DNA from: Natrialba taiwanensis DSM 12281
GTDB taxonomy: Archaea; Halobacteriota; Halobacteria; Halobacteriales; Natrialbaceae
NCBI RefSeq assembly: GCF_000337595.1
Contig: NZ_AOIL01000012.1
Coordinates: 247,233-285,150, forward strand
Direction of reading: 5' to 3'
Length of the DNA: 37,918 nucleotides
This document shows, piece after piece, positions 1-9,496 of this stretch. Position numbers and translations under genes: made by a program. The notes under the pieces were generated by a model. The model saw only the letters and a program-made list of their open reading frames with translations. It had not been told where the DNA came from and did no database searches. Positions within the stretch are counted from its first letter, which is position 1, and each line of letters opens with the position of its first letter.

Positions 1-22
1 AATCGTTGATTTCTGACTGCCA

Positions 23-45
23 ATCAGAACGTGTCGCGTTCTGAT
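23..45. repeat. Perfect 9-bp hairpin next to a broken gene
   Basis: ATCAGAACG (23-31) is followed by a 5-base loop and its exact complement CGTTCTGAT (37-45). It lies about 40 bases before the point where the YihY-like reading frame begins without a start. It may be a terminator or the remnant of an inserted element; the sequence to the left of the window would be needed to tell. Confidence 0.45.
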
Positions 46-84
46 GACGCTCGCTGAGGAAGGGGCAGTAGCGCCTCGATTTAG

Positions 85-621
85 GTAAACAGTGCGTTTG
101 CCGAGATCTACGGCGCACGAAAAACCCAGTCGTCCGTCGCCAACGCGGCGACGGTAACCCTCGTGACAGCCGTCAACGCCGCACTGCTCACGGCGACGGT
201 TGCTCTCGGCGTCACGCTGGTTAGCGTCGTCGGTGTGAGTCTCTCCGTTTTCGTCGGTGGCGCGGTAGCAACGGCCGCAAGCAGCGTTCTCCTCGCGTCC
301 CTCCTGCTCGTCGTGTTCTTCCCGATGTACTACCTCTTCCCGCCGGCCGGCGTCTCCGCGCGCGAAGTCCTCCCCGGCGCGCTATTTGCGGCCCTCGTCT
401 GGACCGTCCTGTCGCTCGGCTTTCGCATCTACGTCTCGACCACCGAGAGCGTCGCACTGTTCGGTATCGCCGGGGCTGTCCTGCTGGTTCTCACCTGGGT
501 CTACTTCGGCGGACTCTGTCTGCTTCTCGGTGCTGCCCTCAACGCCGTCCTCGCCGGCCGCGTCGATCCGGATGATGGCTGGGAGCCGATGCGCGACATC
601 GCCCCGACCGAGATTTCGTGA
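85..621 (+). pseudogene. N-terminally truncated YihY/BrkB-family membrane protein
   Basis: The reading frame from 85 to 621 encodes a multi-spanning hydrophobic protein that resembles the C-terminal half of YihY/BrkB family inner-membrane proteins (often mislabelled ribonuclease BN). The first residues, with an FAEIYGAR segment, match the family's middle region, after the first two or three membrane helices. The frame is closed upstream by a TAG at 82-84, and none of the three forward frames over 1-84 encodes the missing N-terminal half. A GTG at 163 could start a 152-residue product, but it would begin inside a membrane helix. Family members are usually near 260-300 residues, so roughly 40 percent is missing. 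I read this as a gene broken by deletion or insertion at about position 84. A nearby hairpin (23-45) may belong to the disrupting sequence. The role of intact members is poorly defined. Confidence 0.7.
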
Positions 622-648
622 CCGGACACGCCGTCTTGCGGGACGCGA

Positions 649-1302
649 TCACTCACGAACTGCCGCAGCGATCGTTCGCGCTCGTGTTTCGCCGATACCA
701 TCGATCCGAGTCAGATCCTCGACGCTCGCTTGGAGCAGGGATTCGACAGTTGGATACCGTTCGTAGAGCACGGTCGCGAGTTCAGGACCGATGCCGTCGA
801 TACAGCCGTACATTCGTTTGGTCGTCGGTTCGCGTCGGCTTGGAACAGCACCCGAAGAGAGCGGCCGTGTCGAGGCTGCGTCGGTGTGTTTGTGGGCGAG
901 TCGAACGGAGAAGTCGACCAGTTGCGACTGGTCGGTACAGGGGATTATCGGGACCGAGTGACGGGCCGTGATCGACGCCATCGACCCGCGGATTGCAGTC
1001 GGAGAGACGTTCGTTCGCAGCGACTCGAAATCCGAGAAGTCACCCTCGAGCAGCACGTACGCGTGTGTGACGGCGTCGTCGAGTCGTTCGACCTGATCGT
1101 ACAGATCCGGTCCGGACCGTCCCATGGCGCTCGAGACGTAGTCGCGCGGCGTCTTGCGCTCGATGCCGACCGGCCCGATCGTGATGTCGCCGGCCGACAG
1201 TCGATCGACCGTGACGCCCGTTACGTCGGGGTGGTCGCGGACGGCCGAGACGAGCGCGGGCGGCTCCCTGTCGTCGACCGCGGCGGTAACGGCAGTGGAC
1301 AT
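649..1302 (-). CDS. ERCC4-domain nuclease-like protein with C-terminal helix-hairpin-helix
   Basis: This 217-residue protein has an ERCC4 (XPF/Mus81-type) nuclease domain in residues 5-130. The DDRE at 10-13 and the IERK followed by D54 form the family's metal-binding signature. Residues 150-217 hold two helix-hairpin-helix units, each with an IDGIG turn, which bind DNA without sequence preference. XPF/Mus81 relatives cut branched DNA in repair and replication-fork restart. It lacks the helicase domain of archaeal Hef, so it is a stand-alone nuclease module of the length usual for haloarchaeal members. It is convergent with the broken YihY gene, 27 bases away. The substrate is inferred from the family. 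Confidence 0.85.
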   Translation of the reverse strand: MSTAVTAAVDDREPPALVSAVRDHPDVTGVTVDRLSAGDITIGPVGIERKTPRDYVSSAMGRSGPDLYDQVERLDDAVTHAYVLLEGDFSDFESLRTNVSPTAIRGSMASITARHSVPIIPCTDQSQLVDFSVRLAHKHTDAASTRPLSSGAVPSRREPTTKRMYGCIDGIGPELATVLYERYPTVESLLQASVEDLTRIDGIGETRARTIAAAVRE

Positions 1303-1469
1303 ACGTCCCCGTTCGGTCTCGAACCGTGAACGAGTATCGGTTCCCGTATCGAGTTCGTTTGGAGACGGCAGTCTGTCCTGATGCGCGTGGTCCTGCGAGG
1401 GCGTGACTGGTGGAACCGGTACCTTCTCTAGACCCTGTTACGTATTCCCAGTGAATGGGTTCCGTACGG

Positions 1470-4400
1470 ATGGACGATAGCGACCCGACGCGGCTCCTCG
1501 TCGTCGGACTCGACGGCGAAGCCGAGTTCAACGATGAGAACGAGGACGATGGTACTGATGAGGCCGCTCTCGTGCCGGCCGAGGTGGACGACTGTTGGAG
1601 CATCTCGACGATGGCTGGTGCGCGTTCCGAACTCGAATCGGACAGCGTCGCTGTCGACTGTCTGGTGACGGCGGGCGAGTTGCCGGACGGAACCGGTCTC
1701 GAACTGCTCGAGTCGATCCGTCATCGCGAGCAGCAGACGGACGCGGATACCGAACTGCCGGTCGTTCTCTCGCCGGCGGACGGTAGCGAAGCGCTCGCGA
1801 GCGAGGCTATTGCTGCGGGTGTGACGGAGTACGTTCCGCGCTCGGGTTCCGAGACCGGGGCCGAAACCGAGGCCGAAACCGGTACTGGGACCGAAACGGA
1901 TACCGATACGGATACTGCTACCGGCTCCGAGTCCGCCGGTTCGCGGTCGACCGACGCGGAGACGACCCGCGAGAAAGTGACGACGGCTATCGAGCGGGCG
2001 ATCGCACACGGTCGAACCCGGGAGCGACGGCGGGCAAAGGCGCGGCAGTTCGAGGCGGTTTTCGACGATCAGGAGACCTACGCCTGGGTTCTCGCTCCCG
2101 ATGGCACCGTTCGCCGGGCGAACAGTACGTCGATCGCCGACCGTGACGCGTCCGCGGGCGTGGATCCGAACTCGACGGCGGATGCGAGTCGCGGGCGTTC
2201 GTTCTGGTCGCTCCCGCTCTGGGAGTCTGTCGATGGAGACCGGGAGGCGATTCGACGTGCGACCGAGACGGCGGCGACCGGACGGCTCGTCCGGCGGGAG
2301 GTGATGATCGAGCGCGAGCGAGCGACGGATCGCGAGACGCAGACGCTCGAGCTGACGGTCCGCCCCGTCACCGACGAGTCGGGGACCGTCGCGTCCCTGT
2401 TCGTCCGGGCGACGGACGTCACCGAACGTGCCGCGCTCGAACGCGAGCGGCGCGAGTCGGAGGAACTCCACCGAGTCACGTTGAACAACATGACCGACAC
2501 CGTCCTCATCACCGACGACGAGGGCGAGTTCACCTATGTCTGTCCGAACGTCCACTTCATCTTCGGCTACACGGACGAGGAGATCTACGAGTTCGGTTCG
2601 ATCGACGACCTGCTCGGCCCCGATCTGTTCGACCGCGCTGAACTCGCCGCGGAGGGTGTCCTGACAAACATCGAGTGTACGGCGACGGACAAGGCGGGTC
2701 GCGAGCACACGCTGCTGGTCAACGTCCGCGAGGTGTCGATTCAGGGCGGGACGATCCTCTACAGCTGTCGCGACGTAACGATGCGAAAGCGCCGCGAGGA
2801 GGCGTTGACGGCGCTTCATCGAACCGCCCGCGAGCTGTTGTACGCCGAGACGGGCCGGGAGATCGCGGATATCGTGGTCGACGACGCGACGGACATCCTC
2901 GATCTGGAGGCGAGCGCGGTGTACCTGTTCGATACCGACGAGAACGTCTTCCGTCCCGCCGCCCGGTCGGCGTCGATGCGAACGTTACACGGCCCGCTGT
3001 CGTCCCAGCAGGTCGGCGACAGCATCGCGGGCGAGGTCTTCGTCGACGGCGAGAGCCGGTTCCTGGCGGACGTTCACGAGTCGCCGCTGCTCGCCGATCC
3101 GACGACGGAGATCCGAAGCGCCGCGTTCGTTCCGCTCGGCGACCACGGCGTCTTCGTCGCGGGATCGGACGAGGTCGGCGTTTTCGACGATATCCGTCGC
3201 GAACTGACCGACCTGCTGGCGGCGACGGCCGAAGCCGCGTTCGACCGTGTCGACCGGGAGCGCACGCTCCGCGAACGCGACCGCGAGCTCAAACGGCGAA
3301 ACCAACAGCTCTCGCGACTCAACAGACTCAACGAACTTATCCGGGAGATTGACCACGAACTCGTCCGGGCCGAGACCCGCGAGGAGATCGAACGCGGCGT
3401 CTGCGACCGGCTGACGGCCGCCGATCGGTTCTCGTTCGCCTGGATCGGAGCGACGAGTTCGGCCGGCGACCGACTCGAGTCGCGCGCCCACGGCGGGACG
3501 GACCGCGGGCGGGACTACCTCGATAGCGTGTCGTTATCGTTGCCCGCTCTCGAATCCGATGGGACCGATGCGGCCGACGTAGCCGACACGGCCGATGTGA
3601 CCAACGCAACCGACGCGAACGAGCCGTCCGAGACGGGCGTCACGGACGACCGACGGAATCTCCGCCACTGCGAACCGGCCGTCAGAACAGCCGTCACGCG
3701 CGATGAAACGGTCGTTTCGAACGTCGTCGACGACCTGCGCGACCAGGCGTGGCGGACCGACGCGCTCGAACGCGAGTACCAGTCGGTGCTCGCCGTGCCG
3801 CTCTCCTACGACGAGTTCACCTACGGCGTCGTCACCGTCTACGCGAATCAGCCGGACGCGTTCGACGACGTGACGCGGACGGTGCTCGCCGAACTCGGGG
3901 AGACGATCGCCTCGGCAATCGCGGCCGTGGAGCGAAAGCACGCGCTGCTGTCGAACACGACGACGCGCCTCGAGTTCGCGGTCGCTGACGAGAACTTCGT
4001 CTTTACGCGCCTCGCACGCCGGGCGGATTGTACGATCTCGTTCGACGGCGGCGTCCGCCAGCACGAGAACGGGGCGACGGTGTTTGCCACCATCGAGGGA
4101 GCGCCGGCGGCGGCCGTCGTGACGGCGGCGAGTGAACTCGTCGCGGTGGCGGATGCGCAGATCGTCAGCGAGCGCCGTGCGAGTACTGATTCCGACGGCG
4201 ACGGCGACGGCGGCGATACCGGGGCGGACGGCGACGAGCGCGAGGGGACCGTCCGCCTCGAACTCTCGCGACCGTTCGCCGCCGTCCAGCTCGCGGATCA
4301 CGGCCTCGTCCTCAGGAGCGTCACTGCGACGCCCGAGTTCACCCGCGTCGTCGTCGACGCTCCCGATAGCGTCGATGGCGGCGGGAGCGTCGATATCGTG

Positions 4401-4703
4401 ACGACGGCGTTCTCGTCGGTCGAACTCCGGTCGAAACGCCAGCTCGATCGGACGACGCCGCAGGACCTCCGTTCCGAACTGCTCGATCGACTGACCGACA
4501 GACAGCTCGAAGTCGTCCAGTTCGCCTACTACAGCGGGTACTTCGAGTCGCCGCGAGAGCGCTCCGGCGAGGAGATCGCGACGATGCTCTCGATCTCCCC
4601 CGCCGCGTTCTACCGGCACACCCGAACCGTCCAGCGAAAACTACTCACCATTCTGTTCGACGAACTCGGTGTTCCGGCAAGTACTGCACCACCCGTTGAA
4701 TAG
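1470..4703 (+). CDS. Pseudo-receiver/PAS/GAF/HTH-10 sensor-regulator (Bat family)
   Basis: A 1077-residue multidomain regulator of the bacterioopsin-activator (Bat) type. Residues 6-120 look like a response-regulator receiver, but the phospho-acceptor aspartate position in the strand before the ELPDGTGLELL segment is Ala68, so it is probably not phosphorylated. A low-complexity linker of Glu/Thr/Asp/Gly repeats follows (bases 1851-1920). Two PAS folds lie at about 180-305 and 318-440, and two GAF folds at about 450-590 and 610-800. Next comes the Bat-specific domain, then an HTH-10 DNA-binding domain at about 1010-1065, marked by LTDRQLEVVQFAYYSGYF. I chose ATG 1470 because a TTACGTATT box lies at 1438-1446; ATG 1455 in the same frame adds five residues. 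It has no kinase domain, so sensing probably passes directly to DNA binding. The signal and targets are unknown. Confidence 0.85.
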   Translation: MDDSDPTRLLVVGLDGEAEFNDENEDDGTDEAALVPAEVDDCWSISTMAGARSELESDSVAVDCLVTAGELPDGTGLELLESIRHREQQTDADTELPVVLSPADGSEALASEAIAAGVTEYVPRSGSETGAETEAETGTGTETDTDTDTATGSESAGSRSTDAETTREKVTTAIERAIAHGRTRERRRAKARQFEAVFDDQETYAWVLAPDGTVRRANSTSIADRDASAGVDPNSTADASRGRSFWSLPLWESVDGDREAIRRATETAATGRLVRREVMIERERATDRETQTLELTVRPVTDESGTVASLFVRATDVTERAALERERRESEELHRVTLNNMTDTVLITDDEGEFTYVCPNVHFIFGYTDEEIYEFGSIDDLLGPDLFDRAELAAEGVLTNIECTATDKAGREHTLLVNVREVSIQGGTILYSCRDVTMRKRREEALTALHRTARELLYAETGREIADIVVDDATDILDLEASAVYLFDTDENVFRPAARSASMRTLHGPLSSQQVGDSIAGEVFVDGESRFLADVHESPLLADPTTEIRSAAFVPLGDHGVFVAGSDEVGVFDDIRRELTDLLAATAEAAFDRVDRERTLRERDRELKRRNQQLSRLNRLNELIREIDHELVRAETREEIERGVCDRLTAADRFSFAWIGATSSAGDRLESRAHGGTDRGRDYLDSVSLSLPALESDGTDAADVADTADVTNATDANEPSETGVTDDRRNLRHCEPAVRTAVTRDETVVSNVVDDLRDQAWRTDALEREYQSVLAVPLSYDEFTYGVVTVYANQPDAFDDVTRTVLAELGETIASAIAAVERKHALLSNTTTRLEFAVADENFVFTRLARRADCTISFDGGVRQHENGATVFATIEGAPAAAVVTAASELVAVADAQIVSERRASTDSDGDGDGGDTGADGDEREGTVRLELSRPFAAVQLADHGLVLRSVTATPEFTRVVVDAPDSVDGGGSVDIVTTAFSSVELRSKRQLDRTTPQDLRSELLDRLTDRQLEVVQFAYYSGYFESPRERSGEEIATMLSISPAAFYRHTRTVQRKLLTILFDELGVPASTAPPVE

Positions 4704-4809
4704 TGAACCCCTGTCACTACGGAGGGCTAGATAGTGAACAGACACGCTCATCCTAATATAACTAATATTCCTTAGTGGACAGTCGTTGCCCACAGCACTA
4801 CTCAGTACG

Positions 4810-4950
4810 ATGAAAGATATCGAACGCAACCCCGACGAGGAATCGGTGTACGAGTGTTTCAACTGCGGAACCATCGTTACCGCCACAGCGGCGGGCTCGT
4901 GTCCGGACTGCGGTGCCGATATGCGAAACCGACAGACACCGATCGAATAA
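4810..4950 (+). CDS. Small rubrerythrin-like zinc-ribbon protein
   Basis: This 46-residue protein has two CxxC knuckles, CFNC and CPDC, separated by 14 residues. This is the rubredoxin-like metal-binding half of rubrerythrin-type proteins. Very similar small proteins with the pattern YECF(N/D)CG...CPDCG..MRN are common in Halobacteria and are often found after HTH-10 regulators, as here (106 bases downstream). It probably binds Zn or Fe. A redox or protein-binding role is possible, but nothing here shows which. The gap before it holds a short TAGTG/CACTA inverted repeat just after the regulator's stop (4701-4719), a likely weak terminator, and an AT-rich stretch near 4753-4774 that may hold its promoter. 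Confidence 0.8.
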   Translation: MKDIERNPDEESVYECFNCGTIVTATAAGSCPDCGADMRNRQTPIE

Positions 4951-5259
4951 GCGTTACGCGGTGCTGGCGGGTCCTGATACCGCCAGGTCGCAACCGGAAC
5001 TCGCTTGCCGAACGCCTCCCGTCGCGCCCGTCGAACCCGTCGGGCCGACCGCACGGGATGACACTTCAGCGACCGCTTTCGACCGTTTTCGAGGCGGGCC
5101 GCCGCCGAACTCGATGGCTCGATCCTCGACAAGAGCGCCGAACTCGTGACGGCCGAGTTCAGCCCGGGAGTGGCGACAGACGTGATCGATCTGATGCCGA
5201 GCGCGGTCCGCTGACGGGGACAATTGGTATGAGGCGTCCCGTGGTCGCTCACGCACGCC
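4951..5259. other. Intergenic stretch with a possible gene remnant
   Basis: No start-to-stop gene is convincing here. On the plus strand a frame stays open from 5062 to a TGA at 5212-5214 and reads like haloarchaeal protein, with an acidic tail ending in VIDLMPSAVR. It has no plausible start codon and opens directly after a TGA at 5059-5061. It could be the 3' end of a decayed gene. I do not recognise the family. The sequence GGTATGAGG near 5227 may be the promoter of the methyltransferase that follows. Confidence 0.3.
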
Positions 5260-5928
5260 ATGGCATCACCGACGAACGATTCGACGGCCGACCCGGACGC
5301 ATCGAACGACATCTCGAGTCCGCTGTTCGCCGCAGTGTACGACTACGTCGTCCCGGACCGGCTCCTGTTCGCACCGCACCGTCGGTATCTGACCGCCGAT
5401 CTCGATGGTCGTGTTCTCGATGTCGGCGCTGGGACGGGGACGAACTTCCCGTACGTCGCAGCTACCGACGAGTCGGTCGAGTTCCACGCGATCGAACCGG
5501 ACCCGCACATGCGCCGACAGGCCGAGACTCGAGCGGCCGAAACCGAGTGCGCCGTCGACCTGCGGGACGCCCGGGCGGAGTCGATGCCTTACCCCGACGA
5601 CGCGTTCGACGCGGTCCTCGCCAGTCTCGTCTTCTGTACGATTCACGACCCCGACGTTGCGCTGGAGGAAGTCGCACGCGTTCTGAGCCCCGGCGGCGAG
5701 TTCAGGTTCGTCGAGCACGTCCGCGCCGACGGGTGGCGAGCGACGGGGCAGAACGTGTTGAACCCGCTGTGGGAGCGACTCGCGGGCGGGTGTCAACTCA
5801 ACCGGGACACCGTCGAGCGGTTCGTCTCCCACGATGCGTTCGCGGTCGAGACGATCGAGCGCCTCGACACCGGTCTCTTTCCGGCGACGCCGATGGTTCG
5901 CGGGACGATGCGACGACGACGCTGCTGA
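5260..5928 (+). CDS. Class I SAM-dependent methyltransferase
   Basis: A 222-residue protein of the Methyltransf_11 type. Motif I, LDVGAGTGTNFPY, lies at about residues 52-64 and forms the S-adenosylmethionine loop. The acidic residue of motif II is in HAIEPDPHM near 78. Motif IV is in FDAVLASLVFC near 110, followed by a post-motif LSPGGEFRFVEHV. Such enzymes transfer a methyl group from SAM to small molecules or quinone and lipid precursors. The substrate cannot be read from the sequence. The protein is soluble, and the gene stands alone, with a small minus-strand gene converging on it. Confidence 0.85.
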   Translation: MASPTNDSTADPDASNDISSPLFAAVYDYVVPDRLLFAPHRRYLTADLDGRVLDVGAGTGTNFPYVAATDESVEFHAIEPDPHMRRQAETRAAETECAVDLRDARAESMPYPDDAFDAVLASLVFCTIHDPDVALEEVARVLSPGGEFRFVEHVRADGWRATGQNVLNPLWERLAGGCQLNRDTVERFVSHDAFAVETIERLDTGLFPATPMVRGTMRRRRC

Positions 5929-5992
5929 AACGGGGAACTGATTGCAGGACGAATTACCGTGGTGACGACGCTATAACGCGGTGACGACGCTA

Positions 5993-6154
5993 CTACTCGG
6001 CGGATGCGGACGCATCGTCGGACCGAACGCGATCGAGCAGTCGGTTCGATCGCGCTCCCAGGCCGAGTCCGGCCGCGAACGAGAGCAGACTCGGGAGCAG
6101 AATCCACACGAGATTCGGATGGGTAGCGCCGGTGTGCAACGGAACGTCGAGCAT
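5993..6154 (-). CDS. Small single-span membrane protein, function unknown
   Basis: A 53-residue protein starting MLDVPLHTG. It has one hydrophobic segment at about residues 13-34 (WILLPSLLSFAAGLGLG), then a basic patch and an acidic tail ending in SASAE. An upstream in-frame start at 6184 would add ten residues lacking membrane or haloarchaeal character, so I prefer 6154. The helix and charge pattern point to a membrane-anchored protein with its C-terminus in the cytoplasm by the positive-inside rule. It is convergent with the methyltransferase and divergent from the helicase gene. No function is recognised. Confidence 0.55.
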   Translation of the reverse strand: MLDVPLHTGATHPNLVWILLPSLLSFAAGLGLGARSNRLLDRVRSDDASASAE

Positions 6155-6240
6155 GTCCGTGCGCTGTCGCCCGGGTCCAATCAATCTGCCGATCCCGGCA
6201 CGCAGTGTGTCCGTCGTCGCGCAACTCCACTTTCGCTCCG

Positions 6241-9087
6241 ATGCCCAAACCCTCTTACACGCCGCTCCCCCAGACGACGGTGATGGATGGGACCGCGCGC
6301 CGCGAGTTGCCGATCGCCGACGACGCTCTGCCGTTCGATCCCGACACCACCGCGATCGAAGACCGCGAGGTGTTCGAGCTCCTCGAACCCGCCGTCCAAG
6401 AGTGGTGGCTCGAGGAGTTCGGCGAGTTCGTCCCGGAGAACGGGGGCTTCTTTACGCCGCCACAGCGGGGCGCGATTCCGAACGTCCACAAGGGGACGAA
6501 CACGTTGATCTGCGCGCCGACGGGGTCGGGAAAGACCATGTCGTCGTTCCTCTCGATACTGAACTCGCTGTACAAACGAGACCGAGAGACGGCGGACGGT
6601 CTCGAGAACTCTGTTTACTGCCTCTACGTCTCGCCGCTCAAGTCCCTCGCGAACGACATCCACCGCAATCTCGAGGTCCCTCTCGACGGCATCGAATCGA
6701 TCGTCGCCGATCGGGACGGCGAGTCGATGGGCGAGATCCGCCACGCCATCCGCCACGGCGACACCGACTCGGCCGAGCGCCAGCGGATGCTCGAGGAGAC
6801 GCCTCACATCCTCAACACGACGCCCGAAACACTTGCCATCCTGCTGAACTCGCCGAAGTTCCGCGAGAAGCTTCGGACGGTGGAGTACGTCATCGTCGAC
6901 GAGATCCACTCGCTCGCGGCCGGCAAGCGGGGGACGCACCTGTCGGTCAGCCTCGAACGACTCGCGGCGATGACCGACCACGAACTGACCAGAATCGGCT
7001 GCTCCGCGACCATCGACCCGCTCTCGGATGTCGCGGAGTTTCTGGTCGGCCGTGAGGAACCACACATGCCGGACGCCCCCCCGGGAGACGAGGTACCGGA
7101 CAGCGACCCCCGTAACTACGAACTCGTCGACGCCCGCTTCGCCCGCGAGTTCGACATCGAACTCGAATGTCCCACCGACGATCTGATCAACACCTCCCGC
7201 GAGGTCGTTCAAGAGCGCTTCTATCGGATGCTTCACGAACACGTTCAGGAGCACACGAACACGCTCGTCTTCACGAACACCAGATCCGGCGCGGAGCGCG
7301 TGTTACACAACCTGCGCGAGACCTTCGACGCCTACGACGAGACGAACTCGGGCTGTCACCACGGCAGCCTCTCGAAGGACGTTCGCCAGGACATCGAGAG
7401 GCGACTCAAGAGCGGTGAACTCGACGTGGTCACCTCCTCGACGAGCCTCGAACTGGGGATCGACATGCCCCACGTCGACCTCGTCGTGCAGGTCGGTTCG
7501 CCCAAATCGGTCGCCTCGCTGCTTCAGCGCGTCGGGCGCGCGGGCCACCGCGTCGGCCAGACCGTTACGGGCCGCGTCATCGCGCTCGACCGCGACGAAC
7601 TCCTCGAGTGTGCGGTCATGCTGAAGAAGGCGGAGGAGGGATTCGTCGACTCTGTGTCGATCCCCGAGAACGCCCAGGACGTGGCGGCCCAGCACGTCTA
7701 CGGGATGGCGATCGCCGAGATCCGACCGGAAGCCGAAATCACCGAGATCCTCCGGCGAGCCTACCCCTATCGGAACTACTCCGACGCCGAGTTCGAGTCG
7801 CTCATGCGCTACCTGACCGCCGAGTACGCGGGCATGGAGGACAGAAACGTCTACGCGAAGGTCTGGCGCGACGAAAACGACCCGCCCGACGGCGAGCACC
7901 ACTACGAGGAGTTCCCCGTCGGCACGCCACTGATCGGCAAGCGGGGTCGCCTGGCACGGGTGATCTACATGACCAACATCGGGACGATTCCGGATTCGTT
8001 CACCTGCGACGTCTTTACCCGCGCCGGCGACGAGTGGGTCGGCCAACTCGACGAGAACTACCTCGATACCCTGGAGAAGGGCGACGTCTTCGTCCTCGGC
8101 GGCGACCACTTCGAGTTCAGCTACCGGCGCGGCTCGAAGGTGTATGTCGATCGGACCAGCGCCCGGCCGACGGTGCCCTCATGGTACTCCGAACGATTGC
8201 CGCTCTCGTACGATCTCGGCTGTGAAATCCTCGCGTTCCAGGCCGATCTGCTCAGCCACTACGAGGAGGGTGGTCCGCCGCGCGTCCGGGCGTGGCTCCG
8301 CGAGTTCCCGCTGGACGACGACAGCGTGCGGGCCGTCGCGCGGCTGTTCGATCACCAGTTCCGGTACGCGGGGGCCGACACGGTGAGTACGCCCGACCGC
8401 CTCGCCATCGAGGTCGAACGCGACCGCGAGGAGTACGAGCGTCATTACTACGTGCATTCGAACTACGGTCGCCGGTTCAACGACGGCTTCTCGCGGCTGC
8501 TCGCGTACCACTGTGCACAGGAGGCGACGGCGAACGTCCGCGTCGCGGTCGCGGACAACGGCTTCGTCCTCTCGATGCCACTCAATCGAAAAGTCGACGT
8601 GGAGGGCATCATCGACGACCTCGAATCCGACCAGGTTCGGGAGAATCTGCGCGCGGCGGTCGACGGCACCGACCTCCTCCAGCGGTACTTCCGAATCAAC
8701 GCGACCCGGGCCCTGATGATCCTTAAACGCTACAAGGGCTACGAGAAATCCGCCAGCGAACAGCAGGTCTCGAGCGAGATGCTCCTCGGGTTCGCCGCGG
8801 ATCTCGAGGAGTTCGCCGTCATCGAAGAGACCTACCGCGAGATCACGGAAGACAAACTCAACGTCGCCGAACTCGAAGCGTTCGTCGCCGAACTCGAGGC
8901 GGGCGAGATCGCCGTCGAGCGCACGCTGCTCGACTCGCCGACGCCGCGGGCGTTCGGGCTGGCGACGCTTTCGGCGAGCGATGTCGTCCTCGCCGAAGAC
9001 GAAAGCGCCGCGCTCCAGGCGTTTCACGAACACGTTCTCGACGAGATCGGTGACGAGTCGCTTCGCGAACTCTCGTCGGGGAGCTAA
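6241..9087 (+). CDS. Lhr-type DEAD/DEAH superfamily 2 ATP-dependent helicase
   Basis: A 948-residue helicase. Walker A APTGSGKT is at residues 92-99 and the Walker B box DEIH is at 220-223. A GCSAT motif III follows, and motifs IV-VI are at about 335-440, with TSSTSLELGIDMP and QRVGRAGHR. The C-terminal half (about 460-948) contains the winged-helix and Lhr-core regions. Lhr proteins are 3'-to-5' translocases that unwind branched or RNA:DNA structures and act in DNA repair. ATG 6241 begins MPKPSYTPLP; an upstream in-frame start at 6205 would add twelve residues of doubtful quality, and ATG 6283 is also possible. The gene stands alone. The helicase class is clear. Which Lhr subgroup it belongs to is not. 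Confidence 0.9.
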   Translation: MPKPSYTPLPQTTVMDGTARRELPIADDALPFDPDTTAIEDREVFELLEPAVQEWWLEEFGEFVPENGGFFTPPQRGAIPNVHKGTNTLICAPTGSGKTMSSFLSILNSLYKRDRETADGLENSVYCLYVSPLKSLANDIHRNLEVPLDGIESIVADRDGESMGEIRHAIRHGDTDSAERQRMLEETPHILNTTPETLAILLNSPKFREKLRTVEYVIVDEIHSLAAGKRGTHLSVSLERLAAMTDHELTRIGCSATIDPLSDVAEFLVGREEPHMPDAPPGDEVPDSDPRNYELVDARFAREFDIELECPTDDLINTSREVVQERFYRMLHEHVQEHTNTLVFTNTRSGAERVLHNLRETFDAYDETNSGCHHGSLSKDVRQDIERRLKSGELDVVTSSTSLELGIDMPHVDLVVQVGSPKSVASLLQRVGRAGHRVGQTVTGRVIALDRDELLECAVMLKKAEEGFVDSVSIPENAQDVAAQHVYGMAIAEIRPEAEITEILRRAYPYRNYSDAEFESLMRYLTAEYAGMEDRNVYAKVWRDENDPPDGEHHYEEFPVGTPLIGKRGRLARVIYMTNIGTIPDSFTCDVFTRAGDEWVGQLDENYLDTLEKGDVFVLGGDHFEFSYRRGSKVYVDRTSARPTVPSWYSERLPLSYDLGCEILAFQADLLSHYEEGGPPRVRAWLREFPLDDDSVRAVARLFDHQFRYAGADTVSTPDRLAIEVERDREEYERHYYVHSNYGRRFNDGFSRLLAYHCAQEATANVRVAVADNGFVLSMPLNRKVDVEGIIDDLESDQVRENLRAAVDGTDLLQRYFRINATRALMILKRYKGYEKSASEQQVSSEMLLGFAADLEEFAVIEETYREITEDKLNVAELEAFVAELEAGEIAVERTLLDSPTPRAFGLATLSASDVVLAEDESAALQAFHEHVLDEIGDESLRELSSGS

Positions 9088-9232
9088 GAGAAATACCAAT
9101 TTGAGAAGTATGAATGAATACAGTCACATTCTGTTCGGGTCAGAGACGAGACTATTTCGAACAGTGATTGCGATATCGCTCTCTATGGACATATTTCGCC
9201 GGATACCGCCCGATAACGCCGAACGAATCGGA

Positions 9233-9300
9233 CCGAGTATCGAAGACGAGGGATTTTACTTCTTCCCACCGAGACGGGAGACGAAATAGTCGATACTCGG
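9233..9300. repeat. 11-bp perfect inverted repeat with 46-base spacer
   Basis: CCGAGTATCGA at 9233-9243 is matched by TCGATACTCGG at 9290-9300. The arms do not extend further. It sits about 150 bases after the helicase stop codon and 227 bases before the amidohydrolase start. It could be paired operator half-sites or the ends of a small decayed element. Confidence 0.45.
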
Positions 9301-9496
9301 CGTTCAAATCACGCAAGCGCTCTTTTATCCCGGTTTCAACCTTTCATTCGCTTTCAGTGAACTCGATCCGACGAATCTACACTACAGATATCTATTTGGC
9401 TACCATTCAAAGTTTACCCCAAGAATCTTACTATGCTCACGATCGAAACCGACGCCCAATCGCGCTGCTATCGCTCGGCGGTCACCCGTGGGAACG

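Noticed and set aside
9110..9289. 59-codon frame after the helicase gene
   Set aside because: No promoter at leaderless distance, no known domain, and it crosses the arm of an inverted repeat; kept only as a remark.
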